A stretch of DNA of 46,587 bases from assembly GCF_902489365.1 (NCBI RefSeq), contig NZ_CABTZR010000011.1:1-46587 (forward strand). Direction: 5' to 3'. Both the position numbers and the translations under genes were made by a program. How positions within the stretch are numbered: position 1 is the first letter of the stretch; every line of letters starts with the position of its first letter. Below are positions 8,367-16,916 of this stretch, piece after piece. This DNA is from an uncultured Corynebacterium sp. (GTDB lineage Bacteria > Actinomycetota > Actinomycetes > Mycobacteriales > Mycobacteriaceae). The notes beneath the pieces were generated by a model. That model made no database searches. It was not told the origin of the DNA and saw only the letters and a program-made list of their open reading frames with translations.

Positions 8367-10460
8367 ATGGCTTTTGCTGCTGAACACCCTATCCTGCCGG
8401 TCTCTGAACACCGCCCCGTCGGCGAAGTTGAGCGCCGATCGGCCGAGTTTCGTGTTGAGTCCGAGTACCAGCCCGCCGGTGACCAACCTGCGGCTATCGC
8501 GGAACTCAACGAACGCCTCAACCGCGGAGAGCGCGACGTGGTCCTTATGGGTGCCACGGGCACTGGTAAGTCAGCGACCGCCGCGTGGCTCATTGAGCAG
8601 CAGCAGCGCCCGACACTGGTGATGGCGCCGAATAAAACGCTGGCAGCACAGCTGGCGAATGAGCTGCGCCAACTCCTGCCACACAACGCGGTTGAGTATT
8701 TCGTTTCTTATTATGACTACTACCAACCGGAAGCCTATATCGCGCAGACCGATACTTACATTGAGAAGGACTCCTCTATCAACGAGGACGTGGAGCGTCT
8801 GCGCCACTCCGCGACGTCGGCGCTGCTCTCGCGTCGTGATGTCGTCGTCGTCTCCTCTGTATCCTGCATCTATGGCCTGGGCACGCCGCAGTCCTATCTT
8901 GATCGCTCGGTTGTGCTCGAGGAAGGGGAGGAGATTGACCGCGATCGCTTCCTGCGTCTGCTCGTCGATATTCAGTATGAGCGCAATGACGTGGGCTTTA
9001 CGCGCGGAACCTTCCGCGTCAAGGGCGATACCGTGGATATTATCCCAGCCTATGAAGAGCGCGCGGTGCGCATCGAGTTCTTCGGCGATGACGTGGACGA
9101 GCTCTATTACATCCACCCGCTTACGGGTGATGTGCTCGAGCGGGTCGATGAGGTGCGGATCTTTCCCGCAACCCACTACGTAGCAGGCCCAGAGCGCATG
9201 GCTCGTGCCATCGAGGACATCAAGGCGGAACTCGCGGAGCGCCTCGCCGAGCTGGAGAACCGCGGCAAGCTGCTCGAAGCACAACGCCTGCGCATGCGCA
9301 CCGAATATGACCTTGAGATGATCGAACAGGTGGGCTTTTGCTCCGGCATCGAGAACTATTCGCGCCACGTTGACGGACGTCCCGCTGGGTCCGCGCCGGC
9401 GACGCTCTTGGACTATTTCCCAGAAGACTTCCTCACCATCATCGACGAGTCTCACGTGACCGTCCCGCAGATCGGCGGCATGTTTGAGGGCGATATGGCG
9501 CGCAAGCGCAACCTCGTGGAGTTTGGATTCCGTCTTCCTTCCGCCGTGGATAACCGTCCGCTCACTTTCGATGAGTTTGAGGAGCGCGTGGGCCAAACCG
9601 TCTACATGTCGGCCACCCCGGGTGATTTCGAAATGACGGCCTCCGGCGGCGAGTTCGTCGAACAGGTCATTCGCCCCACCGGCCTTGTAGACCCGAGGGT
9701 GACGGTCAAACCTACTAAGGGCCAGATCGATGACCTCATCGATGAAGTCCGTGCCCGCACCGCGAAGCAGGAGCGTGTCCTAGTTACAACCTTGACCAAA
9801 CGTATGGCGGAGGACCTCACTGACTATCTGCTCGAACACGGCATCAAGGTGCGCTACCTCCACTCGGATATCGACACCCTGCAACGCGTGGAGCTGCTGC
9901 GGCAGCTGCGCTTGGGTGAGTTCGATGTTCTCGTGGGCATCAACCTGCTGCGTGAGGGACTCGATCTTCCCGAGGTGTCGCTCGTCGCCATCTTGGACGC
10001 CGATAAGGAAGGCTTCCTGCGCTCCACCACCTCGCTCATTCAGACGATTGGCCGCGCCGCCCGAAACGTCTCCGGTGAGGTCATCATGTACGCGGATAAG
10101 ATCACGGACTCGATGCAGGAGGCGATTGAGGAGACTGAGCGCCGCCGTGAGAAGCAGATTGCGTATAACAAGGAGCACGGCATCGACCCGCAGCCTCTGC
10201 GCAAAAAGATCGCCGATATTTTGGATCAGGTCTATGAAAACGCCGATGAGCAAGGGCAGGACGCGGATCCCACGGCAATCGTCGACAAGCCAGATGTGTC
10301 CTCCATGGCAGCCGACGAGGTGCAGGCGCTTATCGACGACCTGACGACCCAAATGCGTGAGGCCGCCCGAGAACTCAAGTTCGAGTTGGCGGGGCGTCTG
10401 CGCGATGAGATCGCTGATCTGAAAAAGGAGCAACGCGGTCTTAAGGAGGCCGGGATCTAA
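8367..10460 (+). CDS. uvrB: Excinuclease ABC subunit B
   Basis: Damage-verification helicase of nucleotide excision repair, loaded by UvrA and then binding UvrC. The protein has 697 aa. Walker A is GATGTGKS (~residues 62-69). The beta-hairpin region that inserts between DNA strands is YYDYYQPEAYIAQTDTYIEK. The DEAD-like box is TIIDESHVT, and the helicase motifs YMSATPGD, REGLDLPEVSL and QTIGRAARN are all intact. The C-terminal UVR motif, which contacts UvrC, is at ~655-690 (REAARELKFELAGRLRDEI). The ATG at 8367 was chosen because the 27 codons upstream overlap the DUF4259 gene and do not resemble UvrB. uvrA lies 8 kb downstream in the same window. Confidence 0.97.
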   Translation: MAFAAEHPILPVSEHRPVGEVERRSAEFRVESEYQPAGDQPAAIAELNERLNRGERDVVLMGATGTGKSATAAWLIEQQQRPTLVMAPNKTLAAQLANELRQLLPHNAVEYFVSYYDYYQPEAYIAQTDTYIEKDSSINEDVERLRHSATSALLSRRDVVVVSSVSCIYGLGTPQSYLDRSVVLEEGEEIDRDRFLRLLVDIQYERNDVGFTRGTFRVKGDTVDIIPAYEERAVRIEFFGDDVDELYYIHPLTGDVLERVDEVRIFPATHYVAGPERMARAIEDIKAELAERLAELENRGKLLEAQRLRMRTEYDLEMIEQVGFCSGIENYSRHVDGRPAGSAPATLLDYFPEDFLTIIDESHVTVPQIGGMFEGDMARKRNLVEFGFRLPSAVDNRPLTFDEFEERVGQTVYMSATPGDFEMTASGGEFVEQVIRPTGLVDPRVTVKPTKGQIDDLIDEVRARTAKQERVLVTTLTKRMAEDLTDYLLEHGIKVRYLHSDIDTLQRVELLRQLRLGEFDVLVGINLLREGLDLPEVSLVAILDADKEGFLRSTTSLIQTIGRAARNVSGEVIMYADKITDSMQEAIEETERRREKQIAYNKEHGIDPQPLRKKIADILDQVYENADEQGQDADPTAIVDKPDVSSMAADEVQALIDDLTTQMREAARELKFELAGRLRDEIADLKKEQRGLKEAGI

Positions 10461-10570
10461 TGGCGCGCCCAGTGCTGAAATTTAACAACTCAATGTGCGG
10501 GTAATACCCGTCTCTGCGTAGAAGACCGTGTCATACTGTTAAGGATTAATCGCTACTTATAAGGAGAATC

Positions 10571-11017
10571 ATGCTGAGCTACAACGTCATCGCCGTCGGA
10601 ACCGATGGCTCTCAGACTTCCATGCGAGCTGTCCGTTCTGCCGCATCCATGGCGCGCGCCTATGACGCGACGCTGATTATCGTGTCCGCTTTCTACAACC
10701 ACTCTGGTTCGATGCTTGGCGCCCCCAACTCAGAGGACGCCCGAGTACCGGTGGTGAGCGAAGAGATGTCGGAAAGCTTCCTCAACAATGCCGCGGAGAT
10801 CGCGCACGGCGAGGGCGCGAAGCGCATTGAAATCATTGCTAAGTCCGGTGACCCTGTGAATTCACTCCTCGAGGTGGGCAAGGATTACGACGTCGATATG
10901 TTCGTCGTGGGCAACAAGGGAATTCACTCAGTGCGCGGTCGCGTGTTTGGTTCCGTAGCGACGGAGCTCACGCGCAAGGCCCACGCTGACGTCGTGGTGG
11001 TCAACACCACTGAGTAA
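10571..11017 (+). CDS. Universal stress protein (UspA family), first of two
   Basis: A single-domain UspA protein of 148 aa. It starts MLSYNVIAVGTDGSQTSMRA, the usual beta1 strand with the VGTDGS adenine-binding loop. It ends with the ATP-binding signature G-2x-G-9x-G-S (VGNKGIHSVRGRVFGSV), so it is of the nucleotide-binding type. Such proteins usually accumulate in stationary phase or under stress; the exact role is unknown. A good SD (AAGGAG) precedes the ATG. CATACTGT, ~30 bases upstream, could supply a -10 (TACTGT). It is followed by a paralogue after 143 bases. Confidence 0.92.
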   Translation: MLSYNVIAVGTDGSQTSMRAVRSAASMARAYDATLIIVSAFYNHSGSMLGAPNSEDARVPVVSEEMSESFLNNAAEIAHGEGAKRIEIIAKSGDPVNSLLEVGKDYDVDMFVVGNKGIHSVRGRVFGSVATELTRKAHADVVVVNTTE

Positions 11018-11079
11018 GCGCCGGGCTCCAGTCGGGCGTACAGCACACGCGCTGATCGACGCGAACACGCCAGCGTTGT

Positions 11080-11085
11080 TAGACT
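11080..11085 (+). promoter_or_regulatory. Candidate -10 element for the second usp gene
   Basis: TAGACT lies in the 143-base gap between the two usp genes, about 75 bases before the second start. It suggests the second copy has its own promoter. No good -35 was found. Confidence 0.3.
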
Positions 11086-11160
11086 AGCGGGTGCGCAAAA
11101 GCTTTTAGAATTTTGTTTAGCGGTGGCCTCACGGTTGGGGCCCAGCGAAGAAAGGTCATC

Positions 11161-11601
11161 ATGAGCGATTACAACAAGATCGTGGTCGGTACCGACGGTT
11201 CCAAGTCCTCCTTGCTCGCAGTGGAGCGCGCCGCCAAGATCGCCGCAGCCTTCGATGCCACCCTCATCATCGGTTGCGCCTACTACGAGAACCAGGAGCA
11301 GGCTTCCAAGACCCTGCGCCAGGATTCCGTAACGATTCTCGGTGATGAGAAGGCCCAGGCCAACCTCGCCTCCGGCAAGGAGCACGCAGAGAAGTTCGGT
11401 GTGTCGAAGGTGGAAACCGCTGTGCGCCCGGGCACCCCGGTCCAAGCCCTGATGTCGATCGTCAATGACAACAAAGCAGACCTGCTCATCGTTGGTAACC
11501 GCGGAATTAATTCTTTGACCGGCCGTCTGCTTGGTTCGGTACCGGCGGATGTCGCGCGTCAGTCTGATTGTGACGTCATGATCGTCCACACTGTGAACTA
11601 A
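11161..11601 (+). CDS. Universal stress protein (UspA family), second of two
   Basis: A 146-aa single-domain UspA protein, clearly paralogous to the gene before it: MSDYNKIVVGTDGSKSS at the start and VGNRGINSLTGRLLGSV at the end, so the ATP-binding G-2x-G-9x-G-S motif is kept. I chose the ATG at 11161, preceded by AGAAAGG; the frame runs further upstream but that part is not UspA-like. The codon choice is more biased than in the first copy, hinting at higher expression. A terminator follows. Confidence 0.93.
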   Translation: MSDYNKIVVGTDGSKSSLLAVERAAKIAAAFDATLIIGCAYYENQEQASKTLRQDSVTILGDEKAQANLASGKEHAEKFGVSKVETAVRPGTPVQALMSIVNDNKADLLIVGNRGINSLTGRLLGSVPADVARQSDCDVMIVHTVN

Positions 11602-11655
11602 GACGCTTGACCGACGCTGTTTTGGGCAGGAAGTCCGGGATTAAAGCAGCAGACA

Positions 11656-11690
11656 AAGTGCCCGACCGGCATGGAGCCGGTCGGGCACTT
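11656..11690 (+). terminator. Strong hairpin terminator after the usp pair
   Basis: A 15-bp stem, AAGTGCCCGACCGGC (11656-11670) with GCCGGTCGGGCACTT (11676-11690), closes an ATGGA loop. There is little poly-T afterwards. It sits 54 bases after the second usp stop. The remaining sequence to 11811 holds the upstream region of the phosphatase gene, including a lone TTAGGTTAG (11763-11771). Confidence 0.8.
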
Positions 11691-11811
11691 GTGTACCCAT
11701 AGGGAGAAGAGATTCTTAACTTGCAGTTTGCCTGCCAGTCTCTTTGGAGTCATGTTCTCGATTTAGGTTAGTTAAGTCTCCGTATTCACTAACTCTCGAA
11801 GGAACAATCTC

Positions 11812-13446
11812 ATGCGTTCTCGTACCCTTGCACTTGTCACTGCTGTCGCTTGTTCAATGACACCGGTTCCGGCTTTGGCTGCGGATGCTGCGACCTATTA
11901 CTCCACAAAGCAGCACTATGAGCCCCAGGGGGCCAGCTACTCTGAAGCACCCGCTGGTTTTCACCCGATCTACACGTCCACCGTGAACCGCCATGGGTCG
12001 CGGGGGCTTTCGAGCTTTAAATATGACGACCTAGCTCAGCAGATGCTGGAGTACGCCAAAGAACACGACCAACTCACGGAGCTGGGGGAGGACCTCATCC
12101 CACAGGTCGAGGCCATGATTGCCGTGAATGAGGAACTGGCTGGCGGAATCGGCCAAGAAGCCGGATACGGTAACCTTACGGTCGTGGGCCGCGAGGAGCT
12201 GCAAGGAATCGGCCAGCGCAATGCGCAGCGCAACGCTACGTTAATGGACACCATCGAAGAGAATGACCTCAAAGTCAAGTACATTTCCTCCGGTGAGGAT
12301 CGCGCTAATGATTCCGGATGGAACTTTGCTAAAGCATGGCTCGCGGAAAAGCCCGAGTTGGCGGATAACCTGATTGACGGCATGAAAGATGGCCATGTGA
12401 GTATCGAATCGCGTACCGATCTCATGTATGCACACAAGGACAAAGAATCTCCGTCCTATAAGGAGTATTCCGAGTGGAAAGACTCGGAGGTTCTCAACGC
12501 GAAGGTTGAAGAGGCTTATGCCAAACCTGCATCACAGACTGCCGCGCGCAGCCTCCTGAGCAAGATCTTCACTGAGGACTTCATCACAGGCCTAGAGGAT
12601 GGATCCATTTCTTTTGTCGGCCGTGAGAAGGATGACAAGACGGTTGAAGGCATTGTGGATGCCGCCTTGCAGTTCTACAACCTGTACATCATTGCTCCAG
12701 CCTTGGCTCATGAAGAAAAGACACCAGCGGAGGGCTGGATCTTTGACCACTACATGGACGAAGCCAGCGGACCAACCTTTGCTTACCTCTTAGATGTTGA
12801 GGATTACTACCAAAAGGGGCCAGCCGTTGAAGGGCAGACTGTCTCTTATGACAACTACGAGCCGCTTCTGGAGCATATGATTCAAGGCGTCCAGGACCGC
12901 GCTGCTGGTGGCAATGTAGCTGCCGAATATCGGTTTGGGCATGCCGAGACCATCATCCCGTTGGCCGCCCTCCTAAAGCTCCCAGGATCTGAAACAGCAA
13001 CTCCACGTGGTGAGCTTTATACGTGGGAGAATTCCGCATGGAGAGGCGACCAAGTAGCCCCGATGGGAGCTAATATCCAATGGGATGCGTTCCAAAACGA
13101 ACGAGGCGACACCCTTGTGCGCATGCTCTACAACGAAAAAGAAGTGCCGTTCAATGAAGGCTGTGAGCCGATCTCAGAAGGATCGACCTTTTACACCATT
13201 GATGAGCTTGCCGCTTGTTTGCCGTTAGGAGCAACGTCGGATCACTCTAAAGCTCGCATCGGAGAAGGCGGCGACCACAGCACCCAGCCATCCACATCTG
13301 CTGAGTTCTTTTCTTCACAAGCCGGCGTTTGGGGAGTTGTTGCGGCAGTCATCGGTGCACTGGTGATCACCGCTGGTGTTGCTATGGCAAACGCTCAGCA
13401 GATCAAGGAGATCCTCAACAGGTACGGCGTTCAACTGCCTTTCTAG
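11812..13446 (+). CDS. Exported membrane-anchored histidine phosphatase (MINPP/phytase-like)
   Basis: A 544-aa histidine phosphatase, branch 2. A signal peptide (residues 1-~24, ending PALAADA) is followed by NRHGSRG at 59-65, holding the phospho-accepting His61. GHAET near 376-380 supplies the HAE proton-donor motif found in multiple inositol-polyphosphate phosphatases instead of the HD of phytase AppA. A hydrophobic helix near 505-527 and the short basic tail QQIKEILNRYGVQLPF suggest a C-terminal membrane anchor, with the catalytic domain outside the cell. The usual RHGxRxP motif has Leu-Ser in place of the Pro region. The SD AAGGA precedes the ATG. The gene looks a little less GC-rich than its neighbours. 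Substrates such as phytate or sugar phosphates are inferred. Confidence 0.82.
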   Translation: MRSRTLALVTAVACSMTPVPALAADAATYYSTKQHYEPQGASYSEAPAGFHPIYTSTVNRHGSRGLSSFKYDDLAQQMLEYAKEHDQLTELGEDLIPQVEAMIAVNEELAGGIGQEAGYGNLTVVGREELQGIGQRNAQRNATLMDTIEENDLKVKYISSGEDRANDSGWNFAKAWLAEKPELADNLIDGMKDGHVSIESRTDLMYAHKDKESPSYKEYSEWKDSEVLNAKVEEAYAKPASQTAARSLLSKIFTEDFITGLEDGSISFVGREKDDKTVEGIVDAALQFYNLYIIAPALAHEEKTPAEGWIFDHYMDEASGPTFAYLLDVEDYYQKGPAVEGQTVSYDNYEPLLEHMIQGVQDRAAGGNVAAEYRFGHAETIIPLAALLKLPGSETATPRGELYTWENSAWRGDQVAPMGANIQWDAFQNERGDTLVRMLYNEKEVPFNEGCEPISEGSTFYTIDELAACLPLGATSDHSKARIGEGGDHSTQPSTSAEFFSSQAGVWGVVAAVIGALVITAGVAMANAQQIKEILNRYGVQLPF

Positions 13447-13478
13447 AAACTAGATAATAAAGGCATGCGAATTCTGGA

Positions 13479-14489
13479 TTAGAGGTTAAGCTCGCGGTAG
13501 GCGCGGACGAGTGCGTTGCCGTCAGCGCCTTGAATAAGCGGGATATGGAAAGAAGACTCTTCGTTGACCTTGACCAAGGGAGCAAGCGAGCCATGGGAGA
13601 GCAGCTGCTCTTGTGGTGTGAGGTTGCGTATTGCTACCGCTGCCACACGGTTGGGATGCTCCGCTGCAGCGTCGGCATAAGTCAGCGGATCGTGCTGCCC
13701 ATCATCACCGATGAGAAGCCAGCGCAATTTGGGGAAAGCAATGAAAAGGTTGCGGAGCTGGACGCGCTTGTGTTCTTGTCCATTGCGGAAAAGGCCGGTG
13801 GGCGTTGGGCCCCAGTCGGTGAGCAACAGCGGGCCACGAGGGAAGCCGTTCTCCGCCATGAAATTGACCAAGGTGTCATAGGTATTCCACGCACCGGTGG
13901 AGAGGTAGACGAAGGGAACCTCTGGGTGCTGTTGAGAGATCTCCCGATAGAAGCTGGCCATGCCTTCGACGGGGGTTCGCGTATTGGTGCGCTTTACCCA
14001 GGAATTCCACGCCGCAATCATGGCTCGCGGCAGCCAGGTCACCATGATGGTGTCATCGATATCGCTGACCACGCCGAATGTCGTGTCTTTGTCCACGATG
14101 AGGACTTCTGCGCGCACCTCGTCTGCGCCTTTGGCGCGGATGGTGACGTCGTGCCAGCCGGGTTCTAGCCCGTGGTCATGGACGAGGACATCGATATAGC
14201 CGTTGTGGTTCGTGGTGCCCGGCACCGTCTTCCCACCAACAGTTACTTCGACCTCGTGGTGCGTGACCTGGATGGTGAAGAATTGGCGGTATCCGCGTTG
14301 GGTCCATGTATCGCGTTCCTCAGCCTTGGGATCGTGCATGAGTACGCGGCCCAGCACGTGGACAAAATCTTCGTTGCCGTAGCCGGCATAGCCAGTAATG
14401 CTCGGTTGCCAGCCTTTGCGTGCGGAGTGCTTAAGCGAGAATGTGTTCGCGGTGAATTCGACTTTGCGGGCGATATCGGAAAGTGCCAT
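13479..14489 (-). CDS. App1-like phosphatidate phosphatase family protein (DUF2183)
   Basis: A 336-aa protein of the App1/DUF2183 family, HAD-like phosphatases whose yeast member App1 dephosphorylates phosphatidate. The N-terminal half (~1-140) is a beta-rich accessory region with GYAGYGNEDFVHVLGRVLM, typical of bacterial members. The catalytic half opens FGVVSDIDDTIMVT, where the two Asp of DIDDT are the HAD nucleophile and acid/base. VYLSTGAWNTYDTL and WLLIGDDGQHDPLTY are the later HAD motifs. No signal peptide is seen. A GTG two codons earlier (14495) is an alternative start. It begins 10 bases after the helD stop, so the two are probably one operon. The substrate is unproved. Confidence 0.85.
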   Translation of the reverse strand: MALSDIARKVEFTANTFSLKHSARKGWQPSITGYAGYGNEDFVHVLGRVLMHDPKAEERDTWTQRGYRQFFTIQVTHHEVEVTVGGKTVPGTTNHNGYIDVLVHDHGLEPGWHDVTIRAKGADEVRAEVLIVDKDTTFGVVSDIDDTIMVTWLPRAMIAAWNSWVKRTNTRTPVEGMASFYREISQQHPEVPFVYLSTGAWNTYDTLVNFMAENGFPRGPLLLTDWGPTPTGLFRNGQEHKRVQLRNLFIAFPKLRWLLIGDDGQHDPLTYADAAAEHPNRVAAVAIRNLTPQEQLLSHGSLAPLVKVNEESSFHIPLIQGADGNALVRAYRELNL

Positions 14490-14499
14490 GCGCACCAGA

Positions 14500-16740
14500 C
14501 TAACCGAAAACCTCCGCGTAACGGCCGGCGATGGTCAAAGACTGCGTCGCGCGCGTGAGAGCTACGTAGAGGTTGTGCAAACCTTGCGGTGATGCTGCCA
14601 CGATGTCATCCGGGTTGACTACGGTGACGTGGTCAAACTCTAGCCCCTTGGTGTGCTCAACGTTGGCCGCCGTAATCACAGCGTGCAGGCGCCCTTCATC
14701 ATCCTGGAAGGTAGCAGGCTTAAGGTTGTTCGTATCTTCGCGCCAGATGACGTCCACGCCGTCGCGTACAGCGATACCTGGCGTCGCTTCGGGGTTGATG
14801 GATTCCAAGAGTTGATTGGCCAATTCGGTAATTGGGCGCGGGGTGCGGTAGTTGACGCTTAACCCGTGAAGCCGAAAACGCTCTCCGACAAAAGGCTCGA
14901 GCGTCTCGCCCCAGTCATCCACACCGGCGGGCGCTCCAGTCTGGGAGGTATCGCCGACGACCGTCATCCACCGGGAAGGGCTGCGCCGGAAAATCATGCG
15001 CCACTCCATCGGGGTCAGCTCCTGGGCTTCATCGACGATGACGTGCCCGTAAGCCCACGTGTAGTCCTCGCGGGCACGTTGAGCGGTGGTACGGGAATCC
15101 CGAACTTCGTGGCGTCGAGCGAGGTGCTCGGCGTCGATGACGTCGTGCGCAGAGAGAATCTCGGCTTCGAACATGTCATCATCGTTGTCGGTGGAATCAG
15201 AGGAACTCAGGATATCGAGGGCATCTTCTGCCTCCGCGACCTGTTCGCGCCATTCCTTTTCCTCGGCGGCGCGCTCTGCTTCGGGGTCGGGCATGCCGAT
15301 GAGGACCGCGAGCTCGTCGAGAAGCGCGGCGTCGGAGGCCGCCCATGACGTACCGTCTTCGCGGTAGAGGGCACCGCGGGTTTCGTCATCATAAGCGTTG
15401 GCCGCCGCATCGATTCGCTCGGTACTACTCAGGAGATTGGCGAGTACCTCGGTAGGCGTGAGGTGGGGCCAGAACTCGTCGATGAGTTCTGTGACCTGCG
15501 GTTCTTCGGCGAGATCATCGTGGAGTTGATCCACGTCCGCACGGGAGAGCAGGTTGGCACCTCCCAGCGGGTCAGAACCGATGCGTTCGGCCATCTGTTG
15601 GGCCAGAGACTCGATGAGGTGTTCCGCAAACGCCGTTTGAGCGTCGTTGTGCGGCTTGCGTGAGCGCCGCGCGCGGGTACGCGCCGCCTTGACCATAGCT
15701 GGGGTGACGGTGATCTCGAGCTGAACGATCTCCAGTGTTTGCGGCTGCTCCGGTAGGCGCTGATAATCCTTGACCGCGTTGCCGAGGATCTCCACCATGG
15801 CAGCGGAGCCCTTGATCTCGCGGGCGAGCAAGGACTCTGAGTGCGTGGCCTCGATGCCGGGGAAGAGAGAAGAAATGGTGGAGAGCACAACGCCGGTCTC
15901 ACCAAGTTCCGGGAGCACTCGGGAAATGTATTCCAGGAAGGTGGAATTGGGGCCGACGATGAGCACGCCTGTGGCGGCTAATTGTTCGCGGTAGGTGTAG
16001 AGCAGGTAGGCCACGCGGTGCAGCGCAACAGCGGTCTTGCCGGTTCCTGGCCCGCCTTCAACCACCATGACACCGCGCGTGCTGTCACGGATGATTTCAT
16101 CCTGCTCGCGCTGAATGGTTTCCACGATGGAGGGCATGTGCCCAGTGCGCGCGCGCTGCATCACGTGGTGGAGGGCGGACTCGCTTGCGACATCGCTGCT
16201 GTCAGCAGAGGACTCTCCCTCCAAGACCTCGTCGCTGATTCCAGTAACCGTGCGTCCGGTGGTCCGGATATGCCGGCGGACATGGACGCCTTCAGGGTGC
16301 GCTGTAGTGGCGAGGTAGAAGGGCCGCGCCATCGGCGCACGCCAATCCAGAAGGAGCGTCCGGTAATTCTCCTCCCTGGCGTCGAGCCCCATGCGGCCGA
16401 TGTAGCGCCGGTCCAGGCCTTCCGGGGTGGGGTTATCGCCGGGTGCATCGATGTCGATGCGCCCAAAAACTAAGCCGAGTTGGGCGACGTTGAGGCGATC
16501 CAATTTGGCCTGCAGGCCGTGGTACTCGGTCTCTCGCCGAACGAGTGCATCGGCATCCGGGGTATGCGGATCGACGGCAGCTTGCACCTCGTTCAAACGC
16601 TCGTTGGCCGCTTGGACCTCGTTGTCCAAACGCTCGAAGAGGCCATCGACATATGCTTGTTCATTAGCTATTTCAGCGCACTGCTCGTTCGCGTGGGCGC
16701 CGGGGTTCCCGGTGTGAGTCGCGGGTGAAGATTCAGACAC
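14500..16740 (-). CDS. helD: HelD/HelR-type ATPase recycling RNA polymerase (UvrD-like helicase fold)
   Basis: A superfamily 1 motor of 746 aa. The N-terminal coiled-coil (~20-75, EQAYVDGLFERLDNEVQAAN) is the arm that enters the RNA polymerase secondary channel in HelD proteins. GRIDI and YIGRMGL..DWRAPMARPFYLA are HelD-specific; Walker A is VVEGGPGTGKTAVALHRVAYL. Late helicase motifs are VIVDEAQELTPMEWRM, GDTSQTGAP and GLEFDHVTVV..LYVALTRATQ. The family releases stalled RNA polymerase, and some actinobacterial members confer rifampicin tolerance. The start is GTG at 16740 because AAGGAG stands five bases before it; the extension to 16836 overlaps a terminator. No clear rifampicin-associated element was recognised upstream. 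Confidence 0.9.
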   Translation of the reverse strand: MSESSPATHTGNPGAHANEQCAEIANEQAYVDGLFERLDNEVQAANERLNEVQAAVDPHTPDADALVRRETEYHGLQAKLDRLNVAQLGLVFGRIDIDAPGDNPTPEGLDRRYIGRMGLDAREENYRTLLLDWRAPMARPFYLATTAHPEGVHVRRHIRTTGRTVTGISDEVLEGESSADSSDVASESALHHVMQRARTGHMPSIVETIQREQDEIIRDSTRGVMVVEGGPGTGKTAVALHRVAYLLYTYREQLAATGVLIVGPNSTFLEYISRVLPELGETGVVLSTISSLFPGIEATHSESLLAREIKGSAAMVEILGNAVKDYQRLPEQPQTLEIVQLEITVTPAMVKAARTRARRSRKPHNDAQTAFAEHLIESLAQQMAERIGSDPLGGANLLSRADVDQLHDDLAEEPQVTELIDEFWPHLTPTEVLANLLSSTERIDAAANAYDDETRGALYREDGTSWAASDAALLDELAVLIGMPDPEAERAAEEKEWREQVAEAEDALDILSSSDSTDNDDDMFEAEILSAHDVIDAEHLARRHEVRDSRTTAQRAREDYTWAYGHVIVDEAQELTPMEWRMIFRRSPSRWMTVVGDTSQTGAPAGVDDWGETLEPFVGERFRLHGLSVNYRTPRPITELANQLLESINPEATPGIAVRDGVDVIWREDTNNLKPATFQDDEGRLHAVITAANVEHTKGLEFDHVTVVNPDDIVAASPQGLHNLYVALTRATQSLTIAGRYAEVFG

Positions 16741-16819
16741 AAGGCTCCTTGGGTGCGTATGAAGGCTTCTCGTGGACAGACGGGAAGTAAGAGAGCTAGG
16801 GAAGAGTGGACAGGAAAAA

Positions 16820-16855
16820 GAACAACGGCCCAGCATACTAGCTGAGCCGTTGTTC
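16820..16855 (-). terminator. Terminator of the DoxX gene
   Basis: On the minus strand GAACAACGGC pairs with GCCGTTGTTC, continued by CAGC/GCTG with one mismatch around a short apex, and is followed directly by TTTTT. This is a textbook rho-independent terminator between the DoxX gene and helD, so helD needs its own promoter in 16741-16819. Confidence 0.9.
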
Positions 16856-16916
16856 TCTCCACCGCGGTGATTATCGCGGTGCGTTGCGGTGCTTTCCGCA
16901 GCGTAGGACGGAGAGC

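Noticed and set aside
8571..9596. Antisense open frame in uvrB (341 codons)
   Set aside because: Lies entirely opposite a well-conserved gene; no recognisable motif or start signal.
11763..11771. DtxR box before the histidine phosphatase gene (and another after rpsA at 5777-5785)
   Set aside because: Only the TTAGGTTAG half fits; the second half of the 19-bp palindrome is absent in both places, so iron control is not supported.
16741..16836. Longer helD start
   Set aside because: It would cover the terminator of the preceding gene and encode a Ser/Arg-rich non-HelD sequence; GTG 16740 has an ideal SD.
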